Below, piece by piece: positions 1 to 10,300 of a DNA stretch of 64,000 bases. The translations under genes and the position numbers were made by a program. The stretch comes from Lagopus muta (taxonomy: Eukaryota; Chordata; Aves; Galliformes; Phasianidae). Location of the stretch: NCBI RefSeq assembly GCF_023343835.1, contig NC_064447.1, forward strand, positions 2,604,001 to 2,668,000, in the 5' to 3' direction. The notes beneath the pieces were generated by a model. The model was not told the DNA's origin. It ran no database searches and saw nothing but the letters and a program-made list of their open reading frames with translations. The number at the start of each line of letters is the position of its first letter. Position 1 is the stretch's first letter.

Positions 1-372
1 AGTTATTACATGTTTATCATAATTAACTATTTCTCTAGCAAGATTCAAAATAAGATGGCAGACCTGGTACATCAGTGGCAAATTTCCATCAATACTGATG
101 GAAAAGCTTTTTCAGGACAGAGTAAAAGAACCCAGCACAGTTTAGAAGGTATTAGATGGGATTTGTGCAGCAATCCATCCAGCCCCTCCTTCCCTACAGC
201 GAGCTGTAAAGGTGTGACCAAAGCAGGTCACAAACTACCTGACACTCAATCCTTAACAAGTCTGAAAGCTGATCTTGATAGACTCAGATTTACAGCATCT
301 TTACAGAAAAGGAAAAGGCTCTGATGCCCCACATTGATTGATGGCAGAGCTCTTCCACGCCACGCTACTTAC
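1..372 (-). other. Part of DNAJA3 intron 8
   Basis: Lies 3' of the donor GTAAGT at 372-367 on the minus strand. I see none of the expected next DNAJA3 exon (the Pro-Pro-Gly-Thr-Gln region) in any frame, and no repeat family I recognise. Confidence 0.7.
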
Positions 373-3300
373 TGTGATATTGATTGTCTCGTACAAGCCT
401 TGGCATCTGGCTGTCCCTCCCAGAACAGCCTGTGCTACTGAAATAAGGAGGTCAGAATGGATATCTGCTCCATTTCTTCTGAACACTGAACTTTTTTGAA
501 CCTAAAAGGCAGGTAATTCCACAACACAGTGAGCAGAACAACACAAAGGTAACAAGGTAAACTGCTTTGAAAGATCTCAGCAGAAAACATACCAGAAAGC
601 AGCAGCCACATTCTTAACATCCATGGTCATGACTAAGAAGTTTAGCTTAATGTTCAGTCTTTTGTAAAAACACAGATCATTACAGAACTCTAATTAGCCA
701 GAGATTTGGGAGTATGTCTGCTTATCTCTGCAACTCCCCCACTAATCCTGTCTGTTAGTTCATTACAATCAGTGCCATTCTGCAGAGACAAAGATGACAC
801 TGTCTTGTCCAGGACCCTGAAAAAGGGAAAGCCAGAGAAGGAAGGCAAGAACTTTTGTAGTAGCTTCACAAGCTGGAAGAGAATTAAATTCTCCTGCACC
901 ACGAAGGTGATGGAAAAAGTTCTCATAGACAGAGGTGCATGTAACAGGGCACCTGCAGGAGAAGAGAGCCCCAGCTACAACAAATGTGCAAAGCAGCACT
1001 TAATGCAAATCTGCAGAAGGACAATTGACCCCCCAGCCTCCCGTGTGCACTCCTGCAGCCCTGCTGGGCACTGCAAGCTGAAAGCTCCTTCGGATCTCCA
1101 CATCAAAATCTCACAGCACTGAGAATGCTCTGTATTTTGATGCACACGACCATGAAGGCCTCATCCTGGAACAAGCAGCGCAGCTCCTGAGGAGCAGAAT
1201 GAACATTACAGTGCACATCTTCTGCAAGCTCACATGGATCACGTTACCTCAGCTGTTTGAAAGGATCACTTGCTTTCTCCTGTCAGATTTCCCTCACAGT
1301 TGTGAAGGGAATAAAATACAGCATTAGTAACAATACGCACCCGGAAGGTGATGAAAATTTCCTTCCTGCCTACAGGCATCCGAACTGTCTGCCCATCCTC
1401 AACACCTGCAAGCAGGAAAAGGGGAGAGAGAGGAAAGTTATTTTGTGTTGTAACCCACGTGCTACTGCAATTCCTGCAGCTTTTCTGCTCAGACCCCCTG
1501 CCATCCCACCTCAGCAGCACCTGAGGAGCAGAGGCACAAGACTGCCAGCAGAAAGCACAGCAAGCCCCAGTCTGGGAGGTGCAGCGGCACACAGCTGTGC
1601 CTCAGATTGCTGCTGCCAAGCAGAGGGGGGCCCCTTCCCAGCTTCGTAACCTCAAGCCCTACAGAATTCTTCTAGGAAATGCATCAGACTGAGGCATACT
1701 GGGCAGCCTCTGCAAGCTACTGGAGAGCTCCATGCTCAGGGCAGTCCCAAGGCATCAAGTCTTCAGTCCCACTGCTCCTTTTTCTTTTTTTTCCTTCCGC
1801 TGACAAAAGCAAACAGCAAACTTTTCTGAGCTAAGCGAAGGCTTTCAAGATTCCCATCCCCACCAATTTCATCCAGAACAAAGGGAAATGCAAGTTGACC
1901 AAATCTTTTGAAAGTTTCACTCTTCAAAACTTGTCTAGAAGGATCCATACAAGAACCAGAACTTCAGCTCCAAAAGGGGCAAACATTTTTATCTACCACG
2001 TACGAATGCACCGTCAGAAAGTTTCTCATCATGAACACTTTCAATGACCAAGCTATCAGTCTGCTTTGTTCTTAAGATAACTTCTCCAAAGCAAAACATC
2101 TTTATATTGCTTTGACACCTGCAGCTGGCAGAGAAAGCCACACTTTACAGGTAAGTGCCTCACAGCCTCGTGGAAAGAACTGTGGTCAGCATAACAGACA
2201 GCAGCACACCAACCCAACACTGACCAGCTGGCACAGGAACTATCACTGTCTTCTTCTGTTTGGTTTGCCCTGTCCCTCGGCACACCACGCACGGAGTTGT
2301 GATGATGGAAGCACGACCTCCACATCTTCGGCACGTAGAGCGCATTACAAAAGGGCCTGTGTTTATTGTTTCCTAGTGAAGAAAACAGGTCACAAATGAT
2401 CATACAGATATTTGCTACCAAGATGGTACTTCTCACTTCCACACGAGCAACTGGGCAAGCATATCTGGGCTCTGCTGATAGCACAAACCTGATAGGGCAG
2501 TTCAGTGATACCTTCTCCATCCCTACAGTGCTAAGTGGCTCAGAAATCCAAAGATACTTGTGAGAAGCTGGGTCAGATTCAGTTGTCATATCAGAATCAT
2601 ATCTGGTTTCCACTGAAAACCATCACAGCTATGAGCAAGCACGTCATGGCCAGGTGAAGTGAGACAACATTCACCTCTAGGGTTTGAGGCAGAAGCAAGA
2701 ATGAAGCTCCTTGCAGTGCTGATTCACAAGGCAGTACAAACATCTGTATTCCAAAGAGCCCGAGGGCAATTCACTTTCATGAATTATTACCTCTGTATGG
2801 TAACTGAGCCAAGGCCACTGACTGAGCATCTGGGGAAAGGACCAGTCAGCCCAGGGAGCACAGGTGAAGGCAATTCAGCTGTGTGATGGGAAGGGCTGGA
2901 GCCTGGCTGCACCTCTCTTAGACCTTATTTAAAAGCTGACTGCCTCTGAGGAAGGATCTCTTTATGGAGAGCCCTCTTTGGTGGAGTTTTCCCCTGTGAA
3001 CTTGGAGTCTTCAGATACAGGTAAGCCATTTTCTTCCCTTCCCTTACAGCACCTTTTTGTTGTGCTGATCCATTGGTCATTACATCTCTGGTGAAACACC
3101 TCTTCCTATCACACTGATCTGTCCGATTGCCACCGCCACCATCCAGGAAAAAGTTATGGAGACTAAGCTATGGACCCAACTCTGAAAGGCAGCCCTCAGG
3201 CTGAAACACAGGAGGAGACAGTGGGAAAAGCCTGCCTCCCACTCTGAGCAGCCATACCCTCTCTGTGCAGGAACCTACTCTGGTTACAGACTGACTGCCA

Positions 3301-6300
3301 GTTCCCGCTGTGAAGCACAGGAATCTGAAGGCTGAAGCTTGGATATTTCTTTACTTACTCTAAGCAGCAAGTGACTTCTCATTCAGTGGTTACCCTAGAA
3401 CTATCCTTGCTTTCCTCTCTCCTCACCCCCTCAATTCAAAGTATTCTATTTAAGCCCTAAGTAGTTTCAGAATTGTTACATCCCATAAATATGGCTGGCT
3501 GGACGCAGTGCCAGATGACCTGGTCCTGCTTTTAGCTTGCCAGCACACTTTTAAAATAAATATCCCCAGTGAAGATGACATCGAGTCCACGTTAGCCTGG
3601 CTTCACTCAAGATAAGCTGATGTTAATGAGGAACTGTGGAAGGGAGTGACTTGTGCCAAGAAAAGCATAGCAGAAGCTGTCTCTTAAGACTCACCATGCC
3701 AGTGCCATTGCAGTAGTGGCAGCGCTGCACTTTGGTGCCAGGTTCGTTTCCTTTCCCGTTGCACCGCTCACAGGCATCGTTGATGTTCACCACGATCTCC
3801 TTGTTCACGCCTTTTGCTGCTTGTGTGAACGTCAGCTCCATGATGTACTGTACAGGAAACACTGCCATCAGCCCTCAGCCGATGTGTGATGGGATCTTAA
3901 GCAAAGCAGAATTGGTTTTGGCCAAATATCAGTGCTTAAATTATATCCATGTAATGGAAGGGAGAAGAAACAGGTGGGTGCACAACATGTGCAGAAGTGC
4001 TCTGCCTCGTTCTGGGAAGAAAGAGTCTGTTCCATATGAATAAGAAGGGACACAAAAGGATGGCAGACGTTACAGCAATGATGATTATACCAGTTTTGTA
4101 GAAGGAATGGCTTAATAGAGAAGAGGAAAGCAGAAGTTGTGTTTTTCTGTTCTTAGAAAAGGCCTTTAATACGTCCAAGCATTTTATTTAAAGGGAATAC
4201 AGCAATGGGGACAGGTAGAGGCTTTCAATCCTAATGAAAGCATCTGCTCTCCCTCAATGAGCTCCTTACTCAGCAAAGAAAGTCATCAGCAAAGACGACT
4301 CCACAACAGGAATTTCTGTTTATCATAGAAAAGTCATTTCTAGTCAAGACAGAAGTACTGAATACCAAGCATTTCTGAAGGCATTACCTGAATCAAGGTT
4401 GTCAGTGCTTCAATAGCATTTAGCCGCAGTACAAAGAACAAGAAATAGGTTTTAAAATGAGCTCTGCTGCAGAGTTAAGCCAATTAAGTTGAAGAATTCA
4501 GCCAATTAAGCAGTCAAATCCAACGCTGGAAGGCTTGTTTTATAGTTTAAAGGCATTCTGTGGTTTTCAGCATTGCATTACAAAGCAGACATGTAAAACA
4601 AATCAGAGCAGGAAAGATGCCTTACAATGATAGAAACTGTTTGGCAGCACTGATCGGTGTGAATAAACACCAGATGAAGCCCACAAAAAAATACTGCTGT
4701 GGAGAATGCATCCCATGGCTTACAAAAACACTCCCACCCCTACAACAGGACGCTCACATGCTGACCACCTCAGAAGCAAACTCTTTGCTGAAGCTCACTC
4801 TGTGACAGCCTAGTGTCACGCTCCAGCTTTTGTGGTTTTCATTTTGCAGTCAGGAAATGCACCCGTTTCGTACCTCCTGCGGCTGGTCGAAGACATTCTG
4901 AAAGTCACCAAAGGAGGATCCTGAAAACTCTCCAAAGATTTTCCTGAAGAGTTCCTCTGGATCAATCGATGGACCGCTGCTCCAGTACTGGCGCCCAGCA
5001 CCAGCACCTGCTGCACCAGGATCAAAACTGGCTGTCCCGTAAGCATCGTACTGCTTCCGCTTCACTTCGTCACTCAGCACCTTTAGGCAAAGGAACGATG
5101 CCATCAGGACACTCCTCAGATCCCAGGCAACCCAGAGAGCCCTGCACACCGTCTGGTACAGAGGCAGCCCCAGGGGAGCTCCAAGCTGTCCGCATTACCA
5201 ACGCTATGATACTCAAACCTTTGTGTCGTTAGGAAGAGCCTGGACCAGATCCAGGCTGGATGTGGCTCTGGGCAGCCTGGTCTGGTGGTTGGCGACCCTG
5301 CTCATGGCAGGGGGGATGAAACTAGATGATTTTTGAAGTCTTTTTCAACCCAGGCCATTCTGTGATTCTGTGAAGAGCATTCCACTCTTGTGAGCGGATG
5401 AGTTAATGAAAAGCCCCTTCTTCTGTGCTATCTTGTCATCAGGAAAATGGCAAACTCTTACCAGTTTGTGATAAGCAAGGATAACTTACTTTACATACGT
5501 GATCATTTGTGTATTTCTTAGAAGCTGGTGCTAAGAATGCTTGGGTGAATTTGGAAGCCCATGAGAGGCACAGCCAGCACAAAGCAAGGCAGAGCACAGT
5601 GCAATGGACCCTCCTCAAAGAGCCACTACCTGCTGACTGTTCTGTTTGCTCATTTAAGATGTAATTCCACTGCAGTGACCATCTTTCCTATCTATGCCAA
5701 TCACTCACTGCTAAGAGCAAGAAAAAATGGAAGGAGCTGAAAGCATGTTTAGCTACGCTGGAAATGTGGGGGAGATCATTTGCTGGAGAGATGAGTGGGG
5801 CAGAGCTGCTGAAGTGTAAAATGGAACACGTTGACACTGTGCATGCAAACACAAGCAAGAGGAGGAAATATCTCCCCCCATCTAATCCAAGTGCCGCTCC
5901 AACCTTCTCTCCTTTTCACGATGGCAAAATGCTGCATGTTACCTCGTAGGCTTCTGCCAGCTGAGCAAACTTCTCCTTAGCTTTAGGGTCGTCCTTGTTT
6001 GTGTCCGGATGGTATTTCTTTGCCAGCTGAAGGAGAAAAAAGAAGCATTAGAGACGGGATCAATTTCGTCCAGCGCACGCGGGGCAAAGCCCAGCACTCA
6101 GCATCCCGGCAAGGCTGCCGTCATTGCGCAGCGCTGCGGGGCTGCAGCCGCCGTGCCGTGCCTGGTAGTACGCCTTCTTGATCTCCTTCTGGGTGGCGGA
6201 GCGCGGCACTCCCAGCACCTGGTAGTAGTCCTCCTTGCTACGGGCCGCGCTGCTGTGGAAGGAGGCGGCGGGAAAGCGCTTCGTCCCTGCGGGAGAACAG

Positions 6301-6553
6301 AACGGAGCAGAGCGGAGGGGCCGTGAGGCAGCCCGTACCACCGGCACCGCGGCCCGGCGTCTCCTCCCCGCTCACCCGCGTGCTGAGGCCCGGCGCCCGG
6401 CTGAAGGAGGCGGCGGGCGGCGGGGCCGGGCGCGGCGCCCAGCCCTCGGACGATCCAGACCAGCGGCAGCCGCCCGTCCCTCGGCCCGCGGCTCCTGACG
6501 GCGGCGGCGGCAGCGGCGGCCCCGAGCCAGCGCGAGGCGCTCCCGGCCGCCAT
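373..6553 (-). CDS. DNAJA3: DNAJA3 (TID1), mitochondrial Hsp40 co-chaperone, 3' end outside the window
   Basis: J-domain protein of the mitochondrial matrix that stimulates the ATPase of mtHsp70 (HSPA9). Coding exons on the minus strand: 6376-6553, 6162-6286, 5943-6026, 4874-5080, 3695-3847, 2225-2372, 1341-1405, 373-501. They join in frame to give 363 residues; the family is about 480, so the last exons lie left of base 1. An Arg-rich presequence covers residues 1 to about 75, the J domain about 79-145 with HPD at 107-109, then a Gly/Phe stretch and four CXXCXG zinc repeats starting at Cys224, 241, 263 and 277. The start is the ATG at 6553 (AAGATGG context); an in-frame GTG 33 nt upstream is not needed. 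The third zinc repeat ends Gly-Arg-Ala where human has Gly-Arg-Gly. The intron 2 donor is GC rather than GT (see findings). Exon structure and near-identity to human leave little doubt. Confidence 0.95.
502..5942 (-). other. DNAJA3 introns 3-7, mostly unremarkable
   Basis: Introns are 502-1340, 1406-2224, 2373-3694, 3848-4873 and 5081-5942, all GT-AG on the minus strand. Composition is moderate and locally AT-rich. An AGCCAATTAAG direct repeat occurs at 4478-4488 and 4500-4510, and a CR1 fragment sits in the 5081-5942 intron. I see no other gene, RNA or mobile element. Confidence 0.7.
5245..5374 (+). mobile_element. CR1 LINE, 5'-truncated 3'-end fragment
   Basis: Reads as the 3' end of an avian CR1 non-LTR retrotransposon in plus orientation: the CAGGCTGGATG and GGGCAGCCTGGTCT blocks, a CATGGCAGGGGGGATGAA block, a TTTTTCAACCCAGGCCATTC block, and a terminal double octamer ATTCTGTGATTCTGTG at 5357-5372. 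CR1 elements typically end in such 8-bp repeats rather than poly(A). Only about 130 bp remain, with no coding capacity. It lies in DNAJA3 intron 3, antisense to that gene. Confidence 0.88.
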
Positions 6554-6556
6554 CTT
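6546..6556 (-). promoter_or_regulatory. YY1-type site overlapping the DNAJA3 start codon
   Basis: On the minus strand this reads AAGATGGCGGC, the classic YY1 core, with the ATG inside it. YY1 sites just downstream of the transcription start are common in TATA-less housekeeping and mitochondrial genes. Confidence 0.55.
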
Positions 6557-6598
6557 GGCCCGCGCGCGGCTCTGCGCCTGCGCCACGTCGGGCCGGGC

Positions 6599-6610
6599 TG
6601 CGCGTGCGCG
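6599..6610. promoter_or_regulatory. NRF1-type site, DNAJA3 promoter, proximal
   Basis: TGCGCGTGCGCG matches the NRF1 consensus YGCGCRTGCGCR at every position, 46 bp upstream of the DNAJA3 ATG. NRF1 is a known activator of nuclear genes for mitochondrial proteins, which suits DNAJA3. Confidence 0.65.
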
Positions 6611-6654
6611 AGGAGGGAGAGCGTGCGCGGGAGCGGCCGGCGGGCGAGCGGTGC

Positions 6655-6666
6655 TGCGCGTGCGCG
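6655..6666. promoter_or_regulatory. NRF1-type site, DNAJA3 promoter, distal
   Basis: A second copy of the same 12-mer, TGCGCGTGCGCG, 56 bp from the first. It is also a full consensus match. Confidence 0.65.
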
Positions 6667-7352
6667 GAGCGCTGTTAGCCGGGGCGGGAACGCGTGAGGA
6701 GGGAACGGAGGTGCGAGGGGGCGGCAGGCGGGCGAGGTCGCGCTCCGACCCGCTCCTCCTCCTCCTCGGCGGCCGCGGTTAGCGCCAAACGCCGCCGCAC
6801 TACCGGTTCCCTCTCCGCCCGCGTTAGCGGCTGCGCTTTCGCAGAGGTACGGGCTCCGACCGCGGGGTGCCCTGCGAGACGAGGCCCGCGTGGGCCCGGT
6901 CGTGCGGTTGAGAGAGGACGGGCAGATGGCGGCCGCGCGGCCGTGATTCCTGAGGAGAGCGCCGTCCTCACTGCTCTCCTTCGGCCACCCGGCTCAGGGC
7001 CGTGCCGGTTTCGTGCCTCGATGCTAACGGGGCTGCACGCTGCGCCGTGCGGGCGCGGCTCCTTTAAGCGCCGTGCGGGGCGCGGGAGGAACGAAACGGC
7101 GCCGTGCGGGAACCGGGCTGCGGGTCGGGACGGGAACGGGCGGGTGACACGGCGGGTGTGGGGCTCCGCTTCCCTGACAGCCGCACGCGGCGGTTCTGCT
7201 CGCTGCTGGGGGCGGGGCGGCGGCCTGCCGACATCGCGCTGTGTGGAGCAGCTCTGCCAGAACGGGAACCCGCCGTGCGCCGAGCCGAGCAGCGGGGCGG
7301 GGCCTGGCGGGGCAGGGCTGAGGGCGGCGCGGCGCGGCGGTCCCGGCGCACC

Positions 7353-10300
7353 ATGAACCGCTTCAGGGCGTCCAAGTTCCGGCACACCGAGGCCCGGCTG
7401 CCCCGCAGGGAGGTGAGCGCGGCGGGCACCCCCCGCCGGCCCGTGCCGGGGGACGCGGGGGCGAGCCGGGGCTCTTCTAACGGGGCGGGACCGTGCGCGG
7501 CCGTGCTCGGTACCCGCGGCTCCGGGGCTGCCCGGGCGCTCCGTGTGCTCCGTGTGCCGTCTCCCGGGGCAGGCGGCATCCCCTAAGCGATTCCTCCTCT
7601 GCAGCCACGAGATGCCCAGCCGGGCTCCCGGCCGCGGGCGCTTCCTGCCCATCGCAGGCTCCCCGGTGCTTCTTCCCCACCCCGCGACCCAGGCGGAGGC
7701 GAGGCGTGCCGCCCACCTGGTGCGTGCCGCTTGCCGTGCGTGTGCTTCCCGGCTGGCAGCAGTAAGGCTGTGCCCAACCTGCCCGGGCAATGTGTGTATC
7801 AGGCAGGGAAGTGTGCAATACTGGTCTCTGAGCACCGCGCCCTGCCCGTGCCACCCCGCTTCCGCAGGCAGAGAGGAAGCACTGCAGGCTGGGGCCGGGT
7901 CCCAGCACCCACGAAGTCAGTGATAGTGTATCCTCTCAGCGTGTGGTGTGCAGCCACACGGTGCCCGGCGCTGGGCTCTGCAAGGTCTCTGCCCCGTGGT
8001 GAAATTGGACAACCAGCCCTGTTGAGTGGCGTGGCCCATCCTGGCTGCAGGGCCCACTCTGCCCTTGTCCCTGCATCCCCATCCCCTGCACGCTCAGAAG
8101 GGAAGGGGAGGAGATGCTCACTCAGGGATGGGCTGTGCTGAGTGTCACTGAGCACTGCTGGCGTGTGCAGCTTGTCCTGGGCACCTGGAGCCAGCAGGCT
8201 GGTGGCATGGTGCAAACCACTCTGCTTATGCGTTGTGCTTTGGCAACAGATGGGTGCAGAATGTGGTATAGACTATATGACCAGAAGTGGGGAGGGTGAT
8301 ACTGCTGAAAGTCTTTTGGTTTTGTTGTTTTTGGCCACCAACATGTTCAACTCATGGCATTTTGGCTTCAGCACTCACATTCCCTTTAACTTCCCATTCA
8401 AACCATCCTTATGCAAGGCTGGCCTGTCCTACAGGAAGGGTCATGGTGACATCTGCACCAAATCAGGGAGCACATGCAGGCATCAGGACTGTCATAGCTC
8501 CACTTCAAAGGGCCTGGGGGTCTGGCAATGGGAGTTTACAGCATCCCGCAGGCAGGCACATCCCTGGCACTGTGCTGTCGACTCCAGCGCTGGGGTGCTC
8601 TGCAAGATGTTGAGGACAGGGTGCAGAGAGTCATTTGCTGTGTATGTATGCGTGGGCTGTATATGAAGGAGCCTTCTGAATGGCATTTCCCATCCGGGTG
8701 CAGGGAGCTGGGAGCCGTGACCCCGCTCCGTGGGGCAGAAGGCTCAGGTGTCGTTGCATCCCTGCAGAGCAGAGCTGCTTGTTTACTGAGGCAAAGACGG
8801 ACACTTGACCTGACTGAATGGGAAAGTGTGATGTGACATCAGGATCACAGCTGGATGCTTCTCCCCTCTGGCAGTGTGTTCTTGTGACATTTCTAGGCAT
8901 TTTGTGGCTGGGGACAGCTGACTGACCCTCCCAGTCTGAGGACAGGAGCCTCCCCTTGGCATAGAAAGGGTTAACAGGCCTGCCACCATGCTGTGAGCTG
9001 TGACAAGGACCAGAGGAAGTGCTGCAGGAACTGCTGCTCTGTCGGGCCCCAAGAGGAAGCTGTGCAAGGAGAGGAAGCTCAGGTCTCATTTGAGGCCATG
9101 CAGCTCCTATCCTGCAAATGGCTTTGCACAGCTGCAGGACTTGTAGGCTTCTGTTGCAGCCATGGGGACGCTTGCATGATGCCCAGCGTCAGGTTTGTGC
9201 AGAGTTGGACTTGGCCCTTGGGCATGGAGCTGTGATTGTATTCGGTGTCACAAGGCTTCTCAGCACCCTGCTGATGCTGCAGAACGAGTAGCAGAGTGAG
9301 ATTTCGGCTCAGGAGCTGTGGGGAAGTCCTTTGGCTGTGTCCCCACATAGGATGTGTGCTGCCGAAGGGGTTTATCTGCCATTGCCAGTGCCTCACTCAG
9401 CATAGCCCAAGAGACCTTTTCAACATCCCTAACTCCCCACCACTGGTTTATGCAAAACCCCCTGAGCCCTTCCCACCACAGGACAGTTGAGGCCCTGGAT
9501 GGGTTCATGGAGGGGCAGCACTCAGAGTGGGGCTGCTTGCTCCCATCCCTGTCTCTGCGGAGTGGTGGCAACGCTGTCCCTAACCTCCAGCTGGCCCCAA
9601 ACCCCAGCCCATAGAGGGGTCATGACTGTGCCTGTAGGGCACAAACGGCCACACTGTTCCATCCCTCCTGGAGGGCAGAACCTCGTGGCTGTGCCTCCAG
9701 CAGCCTCCAGGTCTTGCTGTGTAACTCGTTGAAGGGGCTCTGTTGGCACTGATGCTGTCCGTGATGCAGTGTCACCACTCTGTGCTCTCCTCTCCAGCCC
9801 TCCAAACACCGCCTCCCCGAAGCAGTGCCATCTCTTAACACAGGTTTCTCTCTCCGTCCCAGGCCTGGATCGGGGGTCTCCGAGCCAGCTCTCTTGCATC
9901 CTATGGGAACCATGTGAAGGCCAGCTGCCACTGGGTCGCCTTCAGTGCCGAGGCAGCAGGTGAGGTGCCTGGGGGTGGTGTAATTTTGCCCTCAGAGCTG
10001 GGTGCAGCTGCCTGGGGCACGAGAGGCCCATGTGGCCTGGAGCTGGTTCTTTCTGAAGTCCCCTGAAGGTGCTGTCCACCCCACTGTCTCTTCATTTTTC
10101 TTGAATTGCAAGTGTCCCAAATTGTGGGGGCTTCCTGGGAGCTCTGATGGGTGATGTCCAGGCTGTCGGGCAAGCGGTGAGCTGCTGCTTTGTGTTCTCT
10201 GCAGGGGTGCTGGGCATTGTGCTGCTGGAGGGCAGGGATGGAGGCAAGAGGACCGTGTCTCAGCTCTGCTGCCACTCAGGTAAGCTGGGCAAGGCTGGGT

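Larger units (their letters stand above)
6554..7352. promoter_or_regulatory. Bidirectional CpG-island promoter between DNAJA3 and CORO7
   Basis: The two start codons are 799 bp apart and diverge. The interval is very GC- and CpG-rich, as are both flanks (roughly 6060-7560), with GC boxes and no TATA box. Motifs visible: NRF1-type sites at 6599-6610 and 6655-6666, a YY1-type site overlapping the DNAJA3 ATG at 6546-6556, and a second YY1-like CAGATGGCGGC at 6923-6933. Exact transcription starts cannot be placed from sequence alone. Confidence 0.85.

Noticed and set aside
6554-6586. GTG-initiated extension of DNAJA3
   Set aside because: A normal ATG in strong context follows at 6553 and yields a proper mitochondrial presequence.
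6675-7835. 386-codon minus-strand open frame
   Set aside because: Arg/Pro/Ala-rich by-product of the CpG island; it crosses CORO7 exon 1 and the shared promoter and resembles no protein family.
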